A stretch of DNA of 25,888 bases from a virus: positions 1 through 25,888 of the IMG/VR virus record IMGVR_UViG_3300021962_005874. The stretch is one strand, 5' to 3'. Both the position numbers and the translations under genes were made by a program. The notes under the pieces were generated by a model. That model was not told the DNA's origin and made no database searches. It saw only the letters and a list, made by a program, of their open reading frames with translations. Shown here one piece after another: positions 1-5,331 of the stretch; positions within the stretch are counted from its first letter, which is position 1; every line of letters starts with the position of its first letter.

Positions 1-510
1 CTCTGGGGTGGCATCACCGACTACATAGCGCAGGTGCCACGGCTCGGATTGTAGTTCCCATGAGAATCCGAAACGCTGAGCGTGTTTGAGCAGCCACGCT
101 AAGCGTGCACCGCTGGCGTTGGCAATATCGACGGCGATACCGAGGTTATGGTTGGAAGTCCCTGGGACCGCCATTGGTGCCATACCTTTTTTCAGGTACC
201 ACGCTTTGCCTTTGTAGATGCGCGGCTTTTGTTTGAGGAGTTTTTTGTTCGGGTTGTCGGTGTGCCTCTGGTAGAAGCCATACTCTTGGGTTTCGAGCGA
301 ACGGTAGGTGTCCGCTTGCGAGGTTGGGGCGAGGTCGATACCTTCGGCGTTGGCGGCTGCGTCCATTGCTTCGTATGCGTCAGCCGCACAATGATGGAGT
401 TTACCTTTGCCTTCAATGCTGCGCAGAAGTTCTGGACCGAGTTCACCAGGTTTGACGCCTTTCAGATGTGAGCAGAGGGTTACTTTGACGATGGGGTATG
501 GCGTTGCCAT
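1..510 (-). CDS. Endolysin, M15-type (VanY-like) peptidase, partial at left edge
   Basis: The frame is open from ATG at 510 to the window edge (170 codons, no stop), so the C-terminus is missing. Two hallmarks of the zinc-dependent LAS/M15 peptidases are visible: SNHNLGIAVDI at about residues 119-129 (SxHxxGxAxD, supplying a His and an Asp zinc ligand) and SEPWHLRYV at 155-163 (ExWH, supplying the catalytic Glu and third ligand). An upstream DTYRS at 67-71 fits the conserved Arg/Ser substrate segment. In this family the enzyme cleaves peptide bonds in the cell-wall stem peptide. Beside two membrane genes, the likely role is host lysis at the end of infection. The start overlaps the upstream stop as TAATG. 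Any cell-wall binding domain would lie beyond the edge. Exact cleavage specificity (D-Ala-D-Ala or L-Ala-D-Glu) cannot be told. Confidence 0.88.
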   Translation of the reverse strand, partial: MATPYPIVKVTLCSHLKGVKPGELGPELLRSIEGKGKLHHCAADAYEAMDAAANAEGIDLAPTSQADTYRSLETQEYGFYQRHTDNPNKKLLKQKPRIYKGKAWYLKKGMAPMAVPGTSNHNLGIAVDIANASGARLAWLLKHAQRFGFSWELQSEPWHLRYVVGDATPE

Positions 511-764
511 TACTTCTTCCCGAACGCTTCAGCAATCTCCTCGCTTGTCAGTTCGCCGTCGGTTGAGGCCGCTGCAAGTTTTTGAATCACTTGGACTACT
601 GCCATGAATCCTGCAAGCAACGCAGATTTGGCTACCGATACGCCGATGACGGCTCCGCCCGTGATGGCTGGGAGGGCGCTGGCAAGGAACAGGGATAGGA
701 GGCGTTGCCCCAAGTCGAGGAACTTTGTTATCACATTTTTGGTAATGGTCATGGCTTTATTCAT
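510..764 (-). CDS. Small membrane protein, holin candidate
   Basis: An 84-aa protein with a short positively charged N-terminus, then a hydrophobic stretch from about residue 22 to 62 that could form two membrane segments broken by Gly/Pro (PAITGG). The tail is hydrophilic and acidic, containing STDGELTSEEIAEAF, which looks like an EF-hand-like loop or a simple charged helix. It lies immediately upstream of the M15 endolysin (TAATG overlap) and overlaps the end of another small membrane protein by eight bases. Size, topology and position fit a holin or antiholin that permeabilises the cytoplasmic membrane and releases the lysin. No specific holin family is recognised, so the function is inferred from context. 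Confidence 0.65.
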   Translation of the reverse strand: MNKAMTITKNVITKFLDLGQRLLSLFLASALPAITGGAVIGVSVAKSALLAGFMAVVQVIQKLAAASTDGELTSEEIAEAFGKK

Positions 765-927
765 CTTTCTTCCCCGTTCCTAGTGTGAGTACTGAGTGTA
801 GCACTAGGGCTACTCCTGTAATCCAAAGTGCTTGGCGGAGGGTGGGGCCTGAGAGGGTGATGAGGACTAATCCTGTGCCTGCGAGGGTCCACGAGTTTTC
901 GGTGATGTAGTCGAGTATGCGTTTCAT
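757..927 (-). CDS. 56-aa two-segment membrane protein, holin/antiholin candidate
   Basis: Translation from ATG at 927 gives 56 residues, beginning MKRILDYITENSW and ending TGKKDE. Two hydrophobic segments are visible, about residues 13-26 (WTLAGTGLVLITLSG region) and 33-49 (ALWITGVALVLHSVLTL), joined by a short turn (GPTLRQ), with charged residues at both ends. This is the plan of a small hairpin holin. The ATG overlaps the stop of the secreted stalk protein (TAATG), and its own stop overlaps the start of the next membrane gene (ATGAATAA), so the lysis genes are probably translationally coupled. Two consecutive membrane genes before an endolysin often form a holin/antiholin or holin/co-holin pair. 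Which is which cannot be told from sequence. Confidence 0.68.
   Translation of the reverse strand: MKRILDYITENSWTLAGTGLVLITLSGPTLRQALWITGVALVLHSVLTLGTGKKDE
795..804 (-). promoter_or_regulatory. Possible extended -10 promoter inside the small holin gene
   Basis: The minus strand reads GTGCTACACTCA here, identical over 12 bases to the -10 region upstream of the scaffold gene at 14174-14185. It contains TGCTACACT, an extended -10. A weak -35 (ATTACA) lies at 817-822 with a 16-base spacer. Initiation would fall about 24 bases before the ATG at 764 and could add transcripts for the second membrane gene and the endolysin. It lies within coding sequence (LVLHS codons), so chance is a real alternative. 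Confidence 0.25.
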
Positions 928-2315
928 TATCGACGTATCCTAGTCGCTGCTGCGGCTGTGAGGGCTGCGCCGATAGCGATGAGGGCGCGTCGTTCTCCGA
1001 CGGGGATGTTGGACCCTGTGGGGATGTAGGTGTCTAGGGCGTTTTTGAAGATGTCCACTTTGTCTTCGAAGGCTTCTCGTACTTCGGTGGGGGCGTCTTG
1101 GACTGCGGCGATGAGTTCTGCGGTTTGTTCTTCGGTGAGGGCGGCTACGTCTAGGGTTTCAAAGATTTGTTCGGCTTGTTCTTCGCTGATGTTGGCTAGG
1201 ACTTGGGGGCTGGTGGCTAGGGCTACGGCTTGTTCTTGGGTGGGTTCTTCTTCAAGGATGGCTGTGATGACTTCTTCTAGTTGTTCTTCGGTGATGTTTT
1301 CGAATAGTTCTGTGAGTTGTTCTGTGGTTGCCTCGTCAAGTTCCTCGGCTTCGGGTATGGTTGACTCTGATGATTCTTCTTCTGTTTCCTTTATTGGGTC
1401 TGGTTCTTCTGGTGTCAATTCTGTTTCTGGGTCATCTGTTTCAGGTTGAGTCGTATCAGGCTCGTCTTCGGGCAGAGTCTCAGGGGTTGTCTCGTCAGGC
1501 TCGTCGTCTTCTGGCGGAGGAAGAGTTGTGTCAGGGGGAGGCGCTTCCTCCTCGGTAGGTTCTGTGGTGGTGGTGGGTTCGGGTTCGGGTTCTGCTTCGG
1601 TTGTGGTGGTTGGCGGCTCAGTAGTCGTAGTAGTCGTGGTGGTGGAAGTTGTGGTGGTCGTAGATGTTGTGGTGGTGGGAACGTAGACGGTTGTTGTTGT
1701 GGTGGTTTCAGGGACAGTTGTTTCAGGGACAGTCGTGGTCGGCTCTGACGTTGTGGTGGTTTCAGGGATGGTTGTGGATGGTGTTGAGGTTTGGGTGAAC
1801 GCTTCGTCGGGAACTATTGCCCAACCTTCGTCGTCGATGTTCCAGGCGAGCATGATGCACGATGAGCCACCGTTCTCGTACATCCACACGTCAAGCGGTT
1901 GGACGCCTGCCTCAATGTCTAGTTGTCCTGATGGTATCCAGGAGCAGCCCTGGTCGTTCCATGATTCGAACTCGTTGCCGCCGATGTTGGCGTAGCCGCC
2001 GTCATCTGTAGCCAACCAAAACTCAATCGTCGTATGTTCAGGGATGGTGATGTAGCCAGTCATGTGAACCATGAACAGGTCGCCTGTGCAGTTTTCGTAT
2101 GGTTCGCCGTCGTAACTGCGGTTGATGTTGTTTTCTGTTTCGGTTCCGCATATCGGATACTCGCTGGTGGAACGTAGCGGTGGTATTTCGTCGATGGTGT
2201 AGTAGGTGGTGGCAAGCCCTGGTTGGGGTTCAGCGTTGGCTGGGGTTGTGAGGGCGAAGAATATCGCGGGTGCGAGTATCAGCCAACGAAGGCTGTTATT
2301 CGGGCGCACTCTCAA
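927..2315 (-). CDS. Secreted PA14-like / Thr-rich stalk / C-terminal anchor protein
   Basis: Up to 462 aa. Residues 1-28 look like a Sec signal peptide: basic start, hydrophobic core (WLILAPAIFFAL) and a PANA cleavage site. Residues about 33-172 resemble a PA14-type beta domain (GYITIPEHTTIEFWLATDDG, then ANIGGN) and hold four Cys (56, 76, 124, 153) that could form two disulfides, as expected outside the cell. Residues about 174-328 are a low-complexity Thr/Pro/Glu stalk, followed by an acidic helical segment to about 432. The end is a short hydrophobic run (ALIAIGAALTAAAA) then RIRR, like a membrane anchor. The track start at 2315 is TTG; GTG at 2309 is an equal candidate, as neither has a clear Shine-Dalgarno. 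It overlaps the upstream accessory gene and is coupled (TAATG) to the holin candidate. Function is unknown; a surface-displayed carbohydrate-binding or exclusion factor is possible. Confidence 0.82.
   Translation of the reverse strand: MRVRPNNSLRWLILAPAIFFALTTPANAEPQPGLATTYYTIDEIPPLRSTSEYPICGTETENNINRSYDGEPYENCTGDLFMVHMTGYITIPEHTTIEFWLATDDGGYANIGGNEFESWNDQGCSWIPSGQLDIEAGVQPLDVWMYENGGSSCIMLAWNIDDEGWAIVPDEAFTQTSTPSTTIPETTTTSEPTTTVPETTVPETTTTTTVYVPTTTTSTTTTTSTTTTTTTTEPPTTTTEAEPEPEPTTTTEPTEEEAPPPDTTLPPPEDDEPDETTPETLPEDEPDTTQPETDDPETELTPEEPDPIKETEEESSESTIPEAEELDEATTEQLTELFENITEEQLEEVITAILEEEPTQEQAVALATSPQVLANISEEQAEQIFETLDVAALTEEQTAELIAAVQDAPTEVREAFEDKVDIFKNALDTYIPTGSNIPVGERRALIAIGAALTAAAATRIRR
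1332..1796 (-). repeat. Low-complexity Thr/Pro/Glu-coding tract
   Basis: About 155 codons of the secreted stalk protein are dominated by Thr, then Pro and Glu. The middle holds long runs of ACN codons (read as GT-rich on the plus strand, for example gtggtggt), and short units such as VPETT recur. Such tracts vary in length by slippage and unequal recombination. At protein level it would be an extended, glycosylatable stalk. Confidence 0.85.
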
Positions 2316-2553
2316 CTGCTGGTGTCACGAACTCATCTAAGTCAGCATCATAGGTGTCACCGATACCTGCGTATTTAGACCTGAACCCTGCTGAATAACT
2401 TGTTTGCTTCCACTCGCCAGCGAGTCCGAGTGATGCGATGAACGCTTGACCGACTGGTTCTGAGTCAGGGAAGTCGCCGCCACCGCAGTCGTCGTTTGAT
2501 ACGACGATGACCTGCTGAACGATGTTGTCTGAGATTCGTGCGAAATGTGCCAT
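2296..2553 (-). CDS. Small fibre-associated protein, copy 2 (MAHFA family)
   Basis: An 85-aa protein starting MAHFARISDNIVQQVIVVSN, clearly homologous to the 78-aa protein at 3413-3649. They share MAHFA, the VIVV.NDD segment, AFIAS.GLAGEW.QTSY and KYAGIGD. I remember relatives from many marine and freshwater phages, usually just downstream of tail-fibre genes, and they are sometimes annotated as fibre or hypothetical proteins. It follows the second glycine-rich gene with a two-base gap, so the two likely work together, perhaps as fibre tip, adhesin cap or assembly factor. No catalytic motif is visible. Its end overlaps the start of the secreted stalk protein by 20 bases (14 if GTG is used). 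Confidence 0.82.
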   Translation of the reverse strand: MAHFARISDNIVQQVIVVSNDDCGGGDFPDSEPVGQAFIASLGLAGEWKQTSYSAGFRSKYAGIGDTYDADLDEFVTPAVESAPE

Positions 2554-2555
2554 AA

Positions 2556-3416
2556 CTAAACCTTGAACCTTACATAGACGATTCCTGAGCCGCCTGTTGC
2601 GCCAGCACGACCATCAGTTCCAGAGCCGCCTGCGCCGCCACCTGTGTTCACCGTTCCGTTTGTTCCCTGTCCACTAGATGCGCCTGCGCCGCCGCCGCCA
2701 GTAGCCGAACCGCCACCGCCTGAACCTGCGCCGCCGCCACCACCTGCTACGAATGATGATGCGCCGCCAATGAACGCTGAACAATCATAACCTGTGCCGC
2801 CTGCGCCTCCAGTCGTTCCAGAGTTATTGGAACCGCCTGCACCTGCACCACCACCGCCGCCTGCGCCGTCGCTTGCACCTGTGCCACCGTTTCCCCCTGC
2901 GTTGCCACTAACGCCAGGTGCCATGCTTGCCGCACCAATGCGAGTTGTGGCGTTGTTCTGATTATTGCCGCCACCGCCTGAGCCGCCTAACTGCGCCAAC
3001 AGGTTCGTCGTGGCACTTCTTCCACCGCCTGCAACCGAAACGCCACGAGCACCACCGATAGATGATGATGAGCCATTCACCTTTGCGCCTCCGCCACCGA
3101 TAGTCACCGTTTGATTGGCGTCGAGATAGATAGTTTCTTCCAACACGCCGCCTGCGCCGCCGCCGCCGCTTGCTTCGCCGCCGCCGTTGTTCGCATCTGA
3201 TGAGCCTGCACCGCCCGAAACGACAAGCACATCAAACAACCCAGCCTTCGTCACCGTCAAAGTACCTGTCGCCGTGAACTGCAACACTCGGTACACGATG
3301 CCACCAACAGTCGGGTCAGGTGAGATAGCCGTGCCACCTGTGGCAACACCGTACTCCATAATGTTCACCGTGCTAGTTGTCTGTGACGAAACATAACCCA
3401 TGTACGAGCGTGTCAT
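2556..3416 (-). CDS. Glycine-rich tail fibre / receptor-binding protein, copy 2
   Basis: A 286-aa protein with an N-terminal anchor-like part (MGYVSSQTTSTV), a short beta segment (FTATGTLTVTKAGLFDVLVV) and then roughly 200 residues dominated by Gly, Ala, Ser and Asn in GGGG-type runs, ending GIVYVRFKV. This is the layout of the glycine-rich domain seen in phage tail fibres and adhesins, where Gly-rich strands can pack as polyglycine II helices and loops contact the receptor. The N-terminus matches that of the upstream Gly-rich gene (GY[I/V]SSQ), suggesting both dock on the same part of the tail. It starts inside the previous stop (ATGA) and is followed two bases later by its small partner gene. 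Confidence 0.83.
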   Translation of the reverse strand: MTRSYMGYVSSQTTSTVNIMEYGVATGGTAISPDPTVGGIVYRVLQFTATGTLTVTKAGLFDVLVVSGGAGSSDANNGGGEASGGGGAGGVLEETIYLDANQTVTIGGGGAKVNGSSSSIGGARGVSVAGGGRSATTNLLAQLGGSGGGGNNQNNATTRIGAASMAPGVSGNAGGNGGTGASDGAGGGGGAGAGGSNNSGTTGGAGGTGYDCSAFIGGASSFVAGGGGGAGSGGGGSATGGGGAGASSGQGTNGTVNTGGGAGGSGTDGRAGATGGSGIVYVRFKV

Positions 3417-3649
3417 TCCGTTACCTCACTAACAAACTCGGAACCATTCCACACATCACCGATACCTGCATACTTCCCACGGTCTTGACCCTCAATCGGA
3501 TTCCCGTTGTAAGAAGTCTGTATCCACTCACCAGCAAGCCCGATGCTGGCGATGAACGCTTTGCCTGCTGCTTCCGTTGGGGCATCATCGTTCCCGACAA
3601 CGATGACTTCACGAACAATACCGTTTTCTATTTTCGCAAAGTGTGCCAT
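3413..3649 (-). CDS. Small fibre-associated protein, copy 1 (MAHFA family)
   Basis: A 78-aa protein, MAHFAKIENGIVREVIVVGN at its start, paralogous to the 85-aa product at 2296-2553. Compared with that copy it lacks a stretch around the CGGGDFPDSEP insert. It begins on the last base of the preceding Gly-rich gene's stop (TAATG) and ends with ATGA into the second Gly-rich gene, so the four genes form an unbroken translational chain. No signal peptide, membrane segment or catalytic motif is visible. The role is probably structural or accessory at the receptor-binding end of the tail; this is inferred from position and from the usual location of relatives. Confidence 0.82.
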   Translation of the reverse strand: MAHFAKIENGIVREVIVVGNDDAPTEAAGKAFIASIGLAGEWIQTSYNGNPIEGQDRGKYAGIGDVWNGSEFVSEVTE

Positions 3650-4470
3650 TATGCCACCACCAATGTCCCTGTTGCTGTGTAATCAAAGTACGAATAAAGG
3701 CCGTCTACCGTTGGCGTCCCTGACGTTGCGCCCGTTGCCGTAATCGTTAGCCCGGTTGCGTTGGCTGTTAGGTAGCGCACGATGACACGGCCCGAACCTC
3801 CGTTGCCTCCGTTGCCAATATTGCCGCCGCCACCGCCACCGCCACGATTTGCGGGTGCGGTTCCAGCGGGTGCCGCACCTGCGGAAGCGTCACCTGCCGC
3901 ACCGTTGGTGACTGAACCTGCACCGCCACCGCCGCCCGAATACGCCTGGTTTGTGCCGTTGTAATTGTTGCTCGTCCCTGTACCGCCTGCACCGCCTGTG
4001 GTTCCTGCTCCGTTTGCACCTACCGCCGACGCGCCACCGCCACCGCCAGCGTTGGTAGTTGCTGCACTATTGCCGCCTGCGTTGCCCTCGCCGCTAATAC
4101 CTGCGCCGCCTACGTTTGAGTTGGAACCGCCGCCACCTGAGCCACCTAAACCGCCAATGCGCGTATCTTCTGCTCCACCTGCGCCGCCGCCGTTTGCACC
4201 GTTTATAAACGCCGACCGTGTGCCGGGGTTCATTGTTCTATTGGTGCCGCCTGCGCCACCTGCGCCGACCTTGACGGTGTAGGTCGTTTTACCAATGATG
4301 CCTGAGCCTGTGACGAAACCGCCACCGCCACCGCCACCGCCGTAGGTGGCTCCACCACCGCCACCACCACCACCGACGAGGAGGAACTCAACAGCAAGCG
4401 TCTGCGAAGCAAACACGGCCTGCGACGACTGCGAAGAAATGTACCCAAGTTGGCGACGAGCAGTAGCCAT
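3649..4470 (-). CDS. Glycine-rich tail fibre / receptor-binding protein, copy 1
   Basis: A 273-aa protein. The N-terminus (QLGYISSQSSQAV) matches the second Gly-rich copy, then LAVEFLLVGG opens about 190 residues of Gly runs interspersed with Ala, Asn, Thr and Ser, closing with GSGRVIVRYL. After this natural domain end there is an extra segment, ATGATSGTPTVDG followed by YTATGTLVVA, which resembles the lead-in to a Gly-rich domain in copy 2 and stops abruptly. The protein therefore appears to carry the truncated beginning of a second domain. Role by family: receptor-binding fibre or adhesin. It sits three bases after the preceding beta-rich gene, in the tail-fibre part of the late operon. Confidence 0.82.
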   Translation of the reverse strand: MATARRQLGYISSQSSQAVFASQTLAVEFLLVGGGGGGGGATYGGGGGGGGFVTGSGIIGKTTYTVKVGAGGAGGTNRTMNPGTRSAFINGANGGGAGGAEDTRIGGLGGSGGGGSNSNVGGAGISGEGNAGGNSAATTNAGGGGGASAVGANGAGTTGGAGGTGTSNNYNGTNQAYSGGGGGAGSVTNGAAGDASAGAAPAGTAPANRGGGGGGGNIGNGGNGGSGRVIVRYLTANATGLTITATGATSGTPTVDGLYSYFDYTATGTLVVA

Positions 4471-4473
4471 TAC

Positions 4474-4836
4474 TTACGCCGCAATAGCGTTCACGAAACC
4501 CGACAAAAGAATCACATCAGCCGTAGCCGCAAACGCCTTCACCACTTTCGCATTCTGCAAAATGAGTCCAGGGATTACTGTCACCAAACCTGCTTCGGGT
4601 AGCACAGTGAGTTCAATGTTTCCATCAGCGGCAGTAGCAGTACCCCACTCAATCGTCAGTTTCACCGACGAAGCAGAAGTATTATTCGCATACAACCACA
4701 ACTCATCAAACGTACCAACCGTCGTGCCAGCAACAGCCGTATGCACCGTCACCGTCGCCGCCGTGCTAGTACCAGTTACCTTGACACAAAGACCATCAGT
4801 CGAACCCGACAGTTTCTTCTTCGTAAATGTTGCCAC
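4474..4836 (-). CDS. Small beta-rich virion protein
   Basis: A 120-aa protein beginning (M)ATFTKKKLSGSTDG and rich in Thr, Val, Ala and Ser with alternating polar and hydrophobic residues, as in a beta sandwich. The start is GTG at 4836, supported by AGGAG five bases upstream on the minus strand. No upstream ATG in frame fits the gap after the previous gene. I remember similar short proteins near tail-fibre genes in uncultured actinophages, but no firm family. It could be a fibre-base, decoration or tail-tip protein. Position between the 159-aa tail protein and the Gly-rich fibres supports a virion role. Confidence 0.7.
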   Translation of the reverse strand: MATFTKKKLSGSTDGLCVKVTGTSTAATVTVHTAVAGTTVGTFDELWLYANNTSASSVKLTIEWGTATAADGNIELTVLPEAGLVTVIPGLILQNAKVVKAFAATADVILLSGFVNAIAA

Positions 4837-4844
4837 AATGACTC

Positions 4845-5324
4845 CTAACTAAACACTTGAATCTGAATAATATCAACCGACGGAGGAATAGCCGCCCAAG
4901 CAGCATCCGTACCATTGGAAGTCAACACCGTATCAGCCGAACCAATGGCAATACGAGCAAAATCAGGACCCGAACCCATCGTCAACAAATCACCACGAGT
5001 CGTCAACGTCGAAGCCAACTTATTCGCCTCATCAGCATCATCCGCCGAAAACACGGGGTAAATCGTCGCACCCGACGCATGAGAACCAGCAGTCGTATCA
5101 TCCTGCGCACGAGTCAACGTCAACACAGAACCAGAAATCGTCGCCAAACACTTCTCCTCAGAAGCAGTCCCAGGACTAATAACAACAAAAAACGGGACAG
5201 CCGCAGTTGAAGGCCAACCAGTAGTAGCAGCAACAGTAGCCGACGTATCACCAGACGCCAAAGCGTTCACAATCGTCGTCTGCGCCGCTGCGCCCTTATA
5301 TTGTCTACGAGTTACTGCTGGCAT
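4845..5324 (-). CDS. Tail fibre/tip-associated structural protein
   Basis: A 159-aa protein. The N-terminal half is beta-rich (TSATVAATTGWPS, then FFVVISPGTASEEKCLATI) and resembles small beta domains in phage tail proteins that end in AGSHASGATIYPVF. The C-terminal half holds ADDADEANKLASTLTTRGDLL and then IAIGSADTVLTSNGT.AAW, a common lead-in motif of phage fibre proteins, where it precedes receptor-binding parts. Here the protein ends soon after, so it may be a short fibre or a collar that carries separate fibres encoded downstream. It starts at ATG 5324, seven bases after the nozzle-like gene, with an AGGT-type ribosome site. Confidence 0.72.
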   Translation of the reverse strand: MPAVTRRQYKGAAAQTTIVNALASGDTSATVAATTGWPSTAAVPFFVVISPGTASEEKCLATISGSVLTLTRAQDDTTAGSHASGATIYPVFSADDADEANKLASTLTTRGDLLTMGSGPDFARIAIGSADTVLTSNGTDAAWAAIPPSVDIIQIQVFS

Positions 5325-5331
5325 ACCTGAC

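Noticed and set aside
192-446. Minus-strand 84-aa open frame
   Set aside because: It overlaps the M15 endolysin in another frame; the endolysin has catalytic motifs and coupling to the holin candidate, so this frame is a shadow.
1030-1995. Several plus-strand open frames of 76-139 aa
   Set aside because: They are Ser/Val/Gly-rich shadows of the Thr/Glu-rich stalk protein on the other strand, with no similarity to known proteins and no plus-strand gene around them.
3782-4282. Plus-strand Pro/Ala-rich open frames (60 and 105 aa)
   Set aside because: They are the antisense of GGN-rich codons in the Gly-rich fibre gene; Pro-rich composition follows directly from complementing Gly codons, and no ribosome site or plus-strand operon exists.
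2296-4470. Diversity-generating retroelement targeting the fibre genes
   Set aside because: No reverse transcriptase or template repeat is visible, and differences between the two copies are spread over the proteins, not limited to adenine positions.
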